This document shows positions 1 through 5,847 of a stretch of DNA of 5,847 bases, in pieces. Position numbers and translations under genes: made by a program. How positions within the stretch are numbered: position 1 is the stretch's first letter; each line of letters opens with the position of its first letter. Location of the stretch: assembly GCA_938027385.1 (NCBI GenBank), contig CALJBF010000189.1:1-5847 (forward strand), written 5' to 3'. The notes under the pieces are model-generated. The model worked only from the letters and a program-made list of their open reading frames with translations. It was not told the DNA's origin and did not search any database. This DNA comes from an uncultured Porphyromonadaceae bacterium (GTDB lineage: Bacteria; Bacteroidota; Bacteroidia; Bacteroidales; Muribaculaceae).

Positions 1-56
1 AAAGTCATGGTGAAATAACCGTGTTTTGTGATATTTTATGACATTAAGGAAGATGA

Positions 57-88
57 AAGCCGTTTTGTATGGCAGTATCGTCCGGCTT
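57..88 (+). other. Weak inverted repeat in the leader
   Basis: AAGCCG at 57-62 is perfectly complementary to CGGCTT at 83-88, giving a 6-bp stem around a 20-nt loop, followed by an A/T-rich run (TTAAAACATTTTAA). It could be a weak terminator of an upstream transcript, or chance. There is no clean U-tract and the loop is long, so confidence is low. It lies upstream of the proposed promoter and so is probably not part of the operon mRNA. Confidence 0.2.
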
Positions 89-111
89 AAAACATTTTAA
101 CAATAGGTCAA

Positions 112-144
112 TGTGAATATTTGTAAAAAAAGCCGTACCTTTAC
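112..144 (+). promoter_or_regulatory. Probable Bacteroidetes-type promoter
   Basis: TACCTTTAC at 136-144 matches the Bacteroidetes -7 consensus TAnnTTTG except for A in place of the G. The best-spaced -33 candidate is TGTG at 112-115, 20 nt upstream, a weak match to TTTG; a perfect TTTG at 120-123 sits only 12 nt away, which is too close. A transcript would start near 148-152 and leave a leader of about 40 nt before the ATG at 191. No comparable box is seen in the short gaps between the four operon genes, so this is the likely promoter for all of them. Confidence 0.45.
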
Positions 145-190
145 AAAAATTTTGCAAAGTCATCACTGACGTTTCGTAACGTCCCATGAT

Positions 191-928
191 ATGATAAGAA
201 AGATATTGATATTTCTTGCTTTGGCGCTTGCCCTCGGCGCGGTTGACGCGGCGGCCCAGGTTGAGTTCAAAAGAGGACTCGAACAGGTGTCGTTCATCCC
301 CAAAGGGCAATGGATCACAGGCGTGAGCGTGAGCTTTTCGCAATCCAACCAGAACAGATACCAGTTCCTGATAATCGAAAACCTCTCGGGCGACGCCTAT
401 ACATTCAAGGTGAGCCCGATGCTGATGTACGCTTTCAAGGCCGACATGGCTGCAGGCGGCAAATTCGCATATACCCGCACCCGCACCCGGTTGGATCAGG
501 CCGACATCGTGCTTGACTCGGAGTCGGATTACGGTGTCGACAATCTTTATGCCATCTCGCAGAACTATTCGGCAATGGCGTGTTTCCGCAACTATTTCAG
601 TCTCGGCAAACAGCGCCGTTTCGGCTTTTTCAATGAGGTGCAGCTGCAGATAGGGGGCGGACAGTCGAAAATCTGCAACGGCCGCGGGGTGGACCTCACC
701 GGTACTTTCGAAGACAACTGGAACGTGAACATCGGTCTGGCTCCGGGCATGATAATGTTCCTGAACAACTATTCGGCCATCGAGGTCAATGTCGGCGTGC
801 TCGGTTTCAATTACAATCACACAAAGGCCACGACCGACCAGATATATCTGGCCAAGCGTGAGTCGAAATCGGCCAACTTCCGCATCAATCTTTTCTCGAT
901 AATGTTCGGTGTGGCGTTTTACCTGTAA
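191..928 (+). CDS. Exported outer-membrane beta-barrel-like protein, first of two paralogues
   Basis: A 245-residue protein of unknown function. Residues 1-22 form a clear Sec signal peptide: R3/K4, then a long Leu/Ile/Ala core, ending AAA before Q23. The rest is rich in alternating aromatic/polar strands and ends in Phe-Tyr-Leu, a C-terminal strand of the kind used as a barrel assembly signal, so outer-membrane insertion is inferred. Motifs shared with the next gene are FIPKGQW (35-41), FRNYFSLGKQRRFGFFNEV (132-150) and a C-terminal SANFRINLFSIMFGVAFYL (227-245). The start at 191 puts the signal peptide right at the N-terminus; an ATG at 186 opens only a two-codon frame. From memory, close relatives occur as uncharacterised proteins in many gut Bacteroidales. 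It is the first gene of the operon, with 12 nt to the next. A small periplasmic or surface-associated beta-sandwich is the main alternative. Confidence 0.85.
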   Translation: MIRKILIFLALALALGAVDAAAQVEFKRGLEQVSFIPKGQWITGVSVSFSQSNQNRYQFLIIENLSGDAYTFKVSPMLMYAFKADMAAGGKFAYTRTRTRLDQADIVLDSESDYGVDNLYAISQNYSAMACFRNYFSLGKQRRFGFFNEVQLQIGGGQSKICNGRGVDLTGTFEDNWNVNIGLAPGMIMFLNNYSAIEVNVGVLGFNYNHTKATTDQIYLAKRESKSANFRINLFSIMFGVAFYL

Positions 929-940
929 TTTCCCCATGAA

Positions 941-1831
941 ATGAAAAAGACAATCATCATCATGCTTGTGGGCCTTGTGGCCGCTGTGATGCCGGGGAAG
1001 GTAAAAGCCGACATCATCGACAAGGTTCCGGTGCTCGGATCCATGGCGCGCTCGCCGAAGATAATGCTCGACAGTCTGGCGCTCACGAATCCCGACCTTA
1101 AGGAGACCGTTATCGTAGGGGGCGATACCGTGCCCATCATTCTGCCCCAGAAAAACTATGGCCGGTATGACCGAGGTCTTTACAACTACCTGTTCATACC
1201 CAAGGGGCAGTGGTCGTTCGGCCTGATGGCCTCATACGGCGAATTCAGCACCGACGACTACCAGCTGCTTTCGGTGCTTACGAATCTCGACCTTAAGATA
1301 AAGGCATACTCAATCCAGCCCTCAATCTCATATTTCATCGGCAACAACCAGGCCATCGGCCTCAAGTTCAACTACACCAAGATGAATCTCGACATGCCCT
1401 CGATGGGTCTCGACATCATGGCCGACATGTCGTTCACGCTCTCTGACGTGAGCTACTACTCGAACAACTACACCACATCGGTGTCATACCGTAATTATGT
1501 AGGTCTGGGGCGTCAGCGCCGGTTCGGCGTGTTCAACGACGTTGACCTGTCGTTTGGTTCCGGGTCGTCAAGGTTCAAACGCTATTACAACGGCGAGCTG
1601 CGCGACACCCGCACCAATTCGGTCACGGCATCGCTGAATTTCTCGCCGGGCCTGTGCGTGTTCATAATGGACTATGTGAGTTTCAATGTGTCGTTCGGCG
1701 TGTTCGGCGTGCAGGTGCATCACGAGAAACAGCATACCAACGGATACCTTGACGGCACGCGGTTCTCGTCGGGAGCCAATTTCCGATTCAACATCTTCAA
1801 CATCAATTTCGGCATGGCCGTCTACATCTGA
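941..1831 (+). CDS. Exported outer-membrane beta-barrel-like protein, second paralogue with N-terminal extension
   Basis: A 296-residue diverged paralogue of the preceding protein. The signal peptide is residues 1-23 (MKKT, an Ile/Leu/Val core, cleavage after VKA). Residues 24-84 are a segment the first paralogue lacks; it is mostly polar with a possible short strand pair around VIVGGDTVPIIL (57-68). The shared body starts at FIPKGQW (85-91) and continues through YRNYVGLGRQRRFGVFNDV (183-201), identical to the first paralogue at 13 of 19 positions. The C-terminal 19 residues match at 11 of 19 and end Tyr-Ile. Many predicted amphipathic strands and the aromatic terminal strand suggest an outer-membrane barrel, an inference. 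Gaps of 12 nt on both sides indicate co-transcription. The family is uncharacterised; the pair probably arose by old tandem duplication and may form a hetero-oligomer or have diverged in ligand. Confidence 0.85.
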   Translation: MKKTIIIMLVGLVAAVMPGKVKADIIDKVPVLGSMARSPKIMLDSLALTNPDLKETVIVGGDTVPIILPQKNYGRYDRGLYNYLFIPKGQWSFGLMASYGEFSTDDYQLLSVLTNLDLKIKAYSIQPSISYFIGNNQAIGLKFNYTKMNLDMPSMGLDIMADMSFTLSDVSYYSNNYTTSVSYRNYVGLGRQRRFGVFNDVDLSFGSGSSRFKRYYNGELRDTRTNSVTASLNFSPGLCVFIMDYVSFNVSFGVFGVQVHHEKQHTNGYLDGTRFSSGANFRFNIFNINFGMAVYI

Positions 1832-1843
1832 TCTGTAAATATC

Positions 1844-3421
1844 ATGTCCAGACATATAACTGACCGGTTTTTAATTGCTCTGACAGCATTGCTGGCGCTT
1901 GTGGCCACAGGCTGTATCAAGAACGACATACCATATCCGCGCATACAGGCCAACTTCACCGAGTTCGAGGCCGAGGGCCTTGCCTCGCCCGCGGCCATAG
2001 ACACCGTGAACCGCATCATCACGCTCAGCCTCACGGAAGAGGCCGACATACGCGCGGTCAACGTGACCTCATACGCCATCTCGCCGGGCGCCACCCTGGA
2101 ATACGGCAACCTGGCCGAACCTCTTAACCTCACCCGTCCCTATGTGGTGACACTGTTCCGCTATTACAGCTACGACTGGGTGATACGTGCCGAGCAGACC
2201 ATCGAGCGCTATTTCACGGTCGAGAACCAGATCGGCGCCACTGTCATCGATGCCACGGCGCGCCGTGTCATAGTCACTGTTCCAGAATCGTCGGGGGCCT
2301 CGAAAGTGAAGGTGCTTTCACAGAAACTCGGCCCGCAGGGCTCACTTGAGACACCCTATCTCGTGGGGCAGACGGTAGACATGACCCAGCCTGTCATCAT
2401 CGACGTGCAGGCCTGGGGCGAACGCCAGCAGTGGGAGGTATTCTGCGAAACGGTGAAGAGCACCGTCAACACCCAGTCAGTCGACGCCTGGACCCAGGTG
2501 GCCTGGGTGTACTGTTCGGCTGTAGAGGGGCGTGACAACGGTGTGGAATACCGCAAGGCCGGTTCCGAGGAATGGACCAAGGCACCAGCCTCGTGGATTA
2601 CCGACAACGGCTCGACTTTCAGCTGCCGCCTGATAAACCTTACTCCCGAGACCGAATACGAGACACGCGCATATTCAGATGACGAACGCGGCGCCGTGCT
2701 TTCGTTCACTACCGGCAACATGCCGTTTATCCCCAACATGAGTTTCTCCGAATGGTCCAAACCGGGCAAGTTCTGGTGCCCCTGGGCCGAGGGTACCGAA
2801 CCTTACTGGGATACCGGCAACAAGGGCGCGGCCACGCTCGGCGACGGAAACGTCTTCCCGACCGACGACACCTCCACCGGCACCGGACAGGCATGTCTCA
2901 TGCAGACCCGTTTCATCGGCATCGGTGTGCTGGGCAAACTCGGCGCCGGCAGTATTTTTGCCGGCACATACGTGAAGACCGTGGGCACAAACGGCGTGCT
3001 GTCGTTCGGGCGCCCCTTCGACATGCGCCCCACAAAACTGCGCGGCTATGTGAAATACAAATCGGTGCCCATAGACTACGCGCAGGCGCCATACGAAAAT
3101 CTCAAGGGGGAGCCGGATACCTGCATCATCTGGTGTGCGCTTGTGGATTCGGCCGAGCCGTTCGAGATCCGTACCTCGCCATCAGACCGGCACCTCTTCA
3201 ATCCCGACGGCCCGGAAGTGATCGCCTACGGCAGTTTTCAATCGGGCAAGGATATTCCGTCATACGTTCCGTTCGAGATTGAACTCAACTATCGGTCGAC
3301 CTCGCGTGTTCCGAAATATATCCTCATGGTGGCTTCGGCCAGCAAGTACGGCGACTATTTCACCGGAGGCAACGGCTCTGACCTGTATATTGACGATTTC
3401 GAGCTGTTATACGATTACTGA
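1844..3421 (+). CDS. PCMD-domain surface lipoprotein
   Basis: A 525-residue probable lipoprotein. The N-terminus has a signal peptide with a lipobox-like ATGC, placing the lipidated cysteine at C24. The residues after it (IKND) roughly resemble the Lys/acid-rich export signal of Bacteroidetes surface lipoproteins, so display on the cell surface is plausible. Two similar Ig-like repeats follow (about 38-117 and 124-202; each has a hydrophobic strand pair, a Gly-turn, an N/D-x-T-x-P segment and an ending like W-x-V/I-x-A/C-E). An FN3-like domain covers about 204-290 (NLTPETEYETRAYS near its end). The C-terminus (about 295-525) resembles the PCMD fold (putative carbohydrate metabolism domain, PF13201), opening with SFSEWSKPG and YWDTGN and closing with SDLYIDDFELLYDY. 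PCMD proteins are thought to bind or act on glycans but no activity is established, and I cannot point to catalytic residues. It sits between barrel genes in the operon and is its most likely ligand-binding part. Confidence 0.85.
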   Translation: MSRHITDRFLIALTALLALVATGCIKNDIPYPRIQANFTEFEAEGLASPAAIDTVNRIITLSLTEEADIRAVNVTSYAISPGATLEYGNLAEPLNLTRPYVVTLFRYYSYDWVIRAEQTIERYFTVENQIGATVIDATARRVIVTVPESSGASKVKVLSQKLGPQGSLETPYLVGQTVDMTQPVIIDVQAWGERQQWEVFCETVKSTVNTQSVDAWTQVAWVYCSAVEGRDNGVEYRKAGSEEWTKAPASWITDNGSTFSCRLINLTPETEYETRAYSDDERGAVLSFTTGNMPFIPNMSFSEWSKPGKFWCPWAEGTEPYWDTGNKGAATLGDGNVFPTDDTSTGTGQACLMQTRFIGIGVLGKLGAGSIFAGTYVKTVGTNGVLSFGRPFDMRPTKLRGYVKYKSVPIDYAQAPYENLKGEPDTCIIWCALVDSAEPFEIRTSPSDRHLFNPDGPEVIAYGSFQSGKDIPSYVPFEIELNYRSTSRVPKYILMVASASKYGDYFTGGNGSDLYIDDFELLYDY

Positions 3422-3451
3422 TCACTTTCAAGACACACTAAACATACTGAC

Positions 3452-4198
3452 ATGAAACTCGCAGACATGATAAAGGGCGCGGTGCTCGGCTGTGCCGTCT
3501 GTGCCTCGGCTCTTACAGCCTCGGCCGACTCGCTTATGTTCGACAATCCCGACAATAAGGCATATTTCGGTGCCCGCGTGGCTCTCGACATCTCGTCGGC
3601 CGCAAACGGTGGTGACTTCTACAGCAACAAGACCGGTTTCGCCGTCGGGGCGATCTACAATATCCCCATCAAGGCCAATTTCTATTTCGAACCCGGGCTT
3701 TCGCTCTTCTATGACGTGTTCGGCACAATGATACTTAAGATGGATTACCCCAGCTCAGCCCCCGGAAGCACTATTGAACCGGGCAGCCCTGATGACCTGG
3801 AGGGTGCCAGAATGTACCAGATTGACGGCACGATCCGCAACCTCGGTTTCCGCGTGCCGCTGAACTTCGGCTATCATTTCGATTTCGGCGAGGATCTGCG
3901 TGTAAGGGTGTTCACCGGCCCGCAGATCAACGTGAGCTACTTTGCCCGCTATTACCAGAACCGCACCTACACGCCGTTCAGCGGCGAGATAAAGTCGTCG
4001 TCGCGCTCGGCGTTCGGCACCGGCGGTTTCAAGCATTTCGACGCACAGTGGAACATCGGCGCCGGCCTTGATTACGGTAATTATTCGATTGACCTGGCCG
4101 GCTCTATCGGCATGACGCGCCTCTGCGACGCAGTCGAGCCGTTCCGCAAGAACATACGCCGCAACATCTTCTCGATAACTCTCGGTTATAATTTCTGA
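3452..4198 (+). CDS. PorT/OmpW-like outer-membrane beta-barrel protein
   Basis: A 248-residue exported barrel protein, the last gene of the operon, 30 nt after the PCMD lipoprotein. A signal peptide ends about residue 25 (ASA before D26). Repeated strand patterns follow: YFGARVALDIS (38-48), a TGFAVGAIYNIP strand (61-72), NFYFEPGLSLFYDV (76-89), LGFRVPLNFGYHF (131-143), LRVRVFTGPQINVSYFARYY (149-168) and WNIGAGLDYGNYSIDLAGSIG (200-220). The chain ends SITLGYNF, a terminal Phe strand typical of outer-membrane proteins. This is the pattern of the OMP_b-brl_2/PorT-like family (PF13568), usually about 200-250 residues with eight strands. Residues 98-119 form a Ser/Pro/Gly/Asp-rich loop, probably extracellular. 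An in-frame ATG at residue 6 (3467) is an alternative start but leaves a shorter N-region. Its role is unknown; it could be an assembly partner or a small porin. Confidence 0.85.
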   Translation: MKLADMIKGAVLGCAVCASALTASADSLMFDNPDNKAYFGARVALDISSAANGGDFYSNKTGFAVGAIYNIPIKANFYFEPGLSLFYDVFGTMILKMDYPSSAPGSTIEPGSPDDLEGARMYQIDGTIRNLGFRVPLNFGYHFDFGEDLRVRVFTGPQINVSYFARYYQNRTYTPFSGEIKSSSRSAFGTGGFKHFDAQWNIGAGLDYGNYSIDLAGSIGMTRLCDAVEPFRKNIRRNIFSITLGYNF

Positions 4199-4207
4199 AG
4201 ACTCCTT

Positions 4208-4942
4208 TTACAGGCGCCCGGAGTCGCGGTAAGAGAAATACCCTCCGGGTCCTACAATGACGTGGTCATGTATGCTGATGTCGCATATCTTGGCCACGTC
4301 AATTATTTTGCGGGTCAGGCGGTCATCCTGGGGCGACGGTACAAGATTCCCCGACGGGTGGTTGTGCACAAGAATCAGTCCTGACGACAGGTGGTCTATG
4401 GCACTTTTGGCTATCAGCCGGGCGTCCACAACCGTAGCGGCAAGGCCTCCGCGCGCCATGCGCTCGGCGAACTGCACGCGGTTCGCGTGGCTGAGATGCA
4501 GAATCCAGAACTCCTCGCAGTTAAGATGCGCGAGCTTGGGGCGCATGTAGCGGTAGACATCCTCGCTTGACGTCATCTGCGGGTCCCTTACGCCGAAGTC
4601 GGCCTGGCACCGGGCACCGAATGTCATCGCCGCCACAAGCAGGGTGGCTTTAGCCTGCCCCACACCTTTGTATGACCTGATGAAATCGTGCACCGAACGG
4701 CGCGCCAGCACACGCAGGCGGTTGTCGTTGTCGGCAAGAATCTCGCGGGCCAGCTCAAGTACCGATTTGCCCGGCACGCCCGAGCCGAGCAGCAGCGCCA
4801 GCAGTTCGGCGTCGGAAAGGGCGTCGAACCCCTGGCTGAGGGCTTTCTCGCGCGGTTTGTCGTCGTCGGCCATCTCGCGTATCATCATCGGCGCGCGGCG
4901 GCTGTCATCTTCCAGACCGGTGTTGTATTTCTTAGGTTCCAT
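4208..4942 (-). CDS. radC: RadC-family JAB/JAMM-domain protein
   Basis: A 244-residue RadC-like protein close to the usual family length. The N-terminal part (about 21-110) carries the family signature IREMADDDKPREKALSQG, then ALSDAELLALLLGSG (41-55), and a helix-hairpin-helix-like segment around YKGVGQAKATLLVAAMTFGA (91-110). The C-terminal JAB domain has a full JAMM metal site: a Glu at 143/144 in NCEEFW, then H193-N-H195 followed by S203 and D206 (HNHPSG...PSPQD). A zinc-dependent hydrolase fold is therefore intact; the cellular substrate is unknown and the historical DNA-repair role is not well supported. The start at 4942 gives the expected N-terminus; MM at residues 19-20 is a possible later start. 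Longer in-frame upstream sequence runs into the neighbouring glycosyltransferase gene and has no RadC similarity. It faces the envelope operon tail-to-tail with 9 nt between stop codons. Confidence 0.93.
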   Translation of the reverse strand: MEPKKYNTGLEDDSRRAPMMIREMADDDKPREKALSQGFDALSDAELLALLLGSGVPGKSVLELAREILADNDNRLRVLARRSVHDFIRSYKGVGQAKATLLVAAMTFGARCQADFGVRDPQMTSSEDVYRYMRPKLAHLNCEEFWILHLSHANRVQFAERMARGGLAATVVDARLIAKSAIDHLSSGLILVHNHPSGNLVPSPQDDRLTRKIIDVAKICDISIHDHVIVGPGGYFSYRDSGRL

Positions 4943-4992
4943 GGCGGAGGAGGGGATATGTGTTTTTATGTGTCTGAATCGTGTGTTTGTAT

Positions 4993-5847
4993 TTATTTGC
5001 CTTTTCGGAGTGCAATCTCTTCGGCCTCGTCGCGCCCCCGGCCCATGACTATCTTCAGGAAGAAAGCCTTCAGGAATCCACAACCGTAGCCGCCGAGCTG
5101 TATCATCGACGCGGGCACCGCCTTCGCGGCGATCGTGAGCGAGCGCGTGGCCACCAGGGCGCACACCAAAATCGCCACGATATACAGCCCCAGAGGCAAC
5201 AGCCACCAGGGCGACCATACCACGGCCATCACGAGCATGAACAGGCATCCGAGCACGAAGGCGGCGGGCAGCAGGTGTACGGCTTTCAGCGAGTCGGGGT
5301 AGAGCAGTTTCAGCGTTATGCGCGACATGCCGAAGACGTAGACCTGACGGGCGAACTTGCGGAAATCGACACGACGCTTGTGGTATACCGGCAGGTCGGG
5401 GTAAAGACCGATCGAGAATCCGGCCTGGCGGATGCGGGTTGACATGTCTATGTCTTCCGAGAACATCTCCCGGAACCCCCCGACATGACGGTAGACCTCG
5501 CGCGAGAAACCCATGTTGAATGTGCGCGGGGTGAATTTCTCAAGACTCACCTTGCCGCCGCGTATGCCGCCGGTGGTGAGAAACGATGTCATGACGTGGT
5601 TTATGGCCTTCTGCGTAGTGGTGAACGACTTGTCGGCCGCGTCGGGGCCTCCGAAACAGTCCCACGGTTCTTCAGCCATCATCTGCGAGAGTTTCTCGAA
5701 ATAGTCGTGCGGAATCACGCAGTCAGAGTCGAAGAATATGAAATAATCGCCCGTGGCGCGCTCCAGGCCGTAGTTGCGGGCTATCGAACGTCCCTCGTTC
5801 TCTTTCGCGAAATATCTTACAGGGAGACCCTGGGTAGCGTAGCGGTC
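4993..5847 (-). CDS. Family 2 glycosyltransferase with membrane tail, partial (N-terminus off window)
   Basis: The visible 284 residues are the C-terminal portion; the frame is open to the window edge, so the start is missing. The catalytic domain has NEGRSIARNYGLERATGDYFIFFDSDC (about residues 17-43), containing the DSD metal/UDP-sugar motif (40-42) typical of GT-A family 2 enzymes. Further on are FNMGFSREVYRHVGGF (110-125) and SEDIDMSTRIRQAGF (130-144), where the E131-D132 pair fits the acceptor-side acidic motif and catalytic base. The tail has about two transmembrane segments (188-210 and 212-234) and another hydrophobic stretch around 243-268, ending in a basic/acidic cytoplasmic-looking tip. 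It probably transfers a sugar to a lipid or glycan at the inner membrane, in capsule, exopolysaccharide or glycolipid synthesis; donor and acceptor cannot be told. A GTG at 5718 is not its start since conserved sequence continues upstream. It lies 50 nt before radC on the same strand. Confidence 0.9.
   Translation of the reverse strand, partial: DRYATQGLPVRYFAKENEGRSIARNYGLERATGDYFIFFDSDCVIPHDYFEKLSQMMAEEPWDCFGGPDAADKSFTTTQKAINHVMTSFLTTGGIRGGKVSLEKFTPRTFNMGFSREVYRHVGGFREMFSEDIDMSTRIRQAGFSIGLYPDLPVYHKRRVDFRKFARQVYVFGMSRITLKLLYPDSLKAVHLLPAAFVLGCLFMLVMAVVWSPWWLLPLGLYIVAILVCALVATRSLTIAAKAVPASMIQLGGYGCGFLKAFFLKIVMGRGRDEAEEIALRKGK

Larger units (their letters stand above)
1..190. other. Non-coding leader upstream of the envelope operon
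   Basis: This AT-rich stretch precedes the first gene and contrasts with the GC-richer coding DNA after it. I see no convincing gene: the only small plus-strand frame of note starts at 53 and gives about 15 codons (MKAVLYGSIVRLKTF), with nothing to support translation. It contains an imperfect stem-loop (57-88) and a -7-like promoter box (136-144), listed separately. The end of any upstream gene is outside the window. Confidence 0.6.

Noticed and set aside
473..490. Three near-perfect hexamers (ACCCGC, ACCCGC, ACCCGG) inside the first gene
   Set aside because: Only three units, in frame, encoding the TRTRTR stretch; too short to be a phase-variable tract.
44..937. Long minus-strand open frame (297 codons) opposite the first barrel gene
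   Set aside because: It is antisense to a gene with a signal peptide, paralogue and conserved motifs; the translation is His/Val/Arg-rich with no recognisable domain. It is a codon-bias shadow.
3485..3496. VLGC lipobox-like motif near the start of the PorT-like protein
   Set aside because: The hydrophobic stretch before the cysteine is too short and a better Sec cleavage site (ASA before D26) follows; the protein looks like a barrel, not a lipoprotein.
4946..4955. GGAGGAGGGG on the plus strand, resembling a strong ribosome binding site
   Set aside because: It is on the strand opposite radC and is followed by no credible plus-strand gene; on the radC mRNA it reads as a C-run.
4943..5248. In-frame upstream extension of the RadC frame to 5248
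   Set aside because: The added 102 residues overlap the glycosyltransferase coding region, are Arg/Gly/Ala-rich and lack family similarity; the start at 4942 gives the expected RadC N-terminus.
4981..5442. Plus-strand open frames across radC and the glycosyltransferase
   Set aside because: They lie opposite two well-supported genes and give Arg/His/Gln-rich translations without domains.

Overview
The window looks like a chromosomal segment from a gut-type Bacteroidales bacterium, most plausibly Muribaculaceae or a relative. The evidence is a PCMD-domain surface lipoprotein beside several Bacteroidetes-style outer-membrane barrel proteins, the lack of Shine-Dalgarno sites before the genes, a -7-like promoter box (TACCTTTAC) of the Bacteroidetes type, and moderately GC-rich codon use. 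The family-level placement is an inference; the order is fairly secure.

Layout. Positions 1-190 are a non-coding leader with a weak stem-loop and a probable promoter. Positions 191-4198 hold four plus-strand genes spaced 12, 12 and 30 nt apart, almost certainly one operon: a 245-aa exported barrel-like protein; a 296-aa diverged paralogue with an extra N-terminal segment; a 525-aa lipoprotein with two Ig-like repeats, an FN3-like domain and a C-terminal PCMD domain; and a 248-aa PorT/OmpW-like barrel. Positions 4208-4942 (minus) encode a RadC-family JAMM/JAB protein, converging on the operon with only 9 nt between stop codons. Positions 4993-5847 (minus) encode the C-terminal 284 residues of a family 2 glycosyltransferase with a membrane-associated tail; its N-terminus lies beyond the window edge.

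How the genes may work together. All four operon products carry export signals and three look like outer-membrane barrels, so the operon probably builds or equips one outer-membrane structure, with the PCMD lipoprotein as the likely surface-exposed, glycan- or ligand-facing part. No SusC/SusD pair, TonB box, regulator or clear catalytic enzyme is present, so it is not a standard polysaccharide utilisation locus and its function cannot be read from sequence. The glycosyltransferase and radC are codirectional, 50 nt or less apart, and may be co-transcribed, but there is no evident functional link between them or to the envelope operon.

The most interesting part is the four-gene envelope cassette of unknown function, including the two tandem barrel paralogues that share an unusual start-codon context. 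No mobile element, CRISPR array, tRNA or rRNA was seen.
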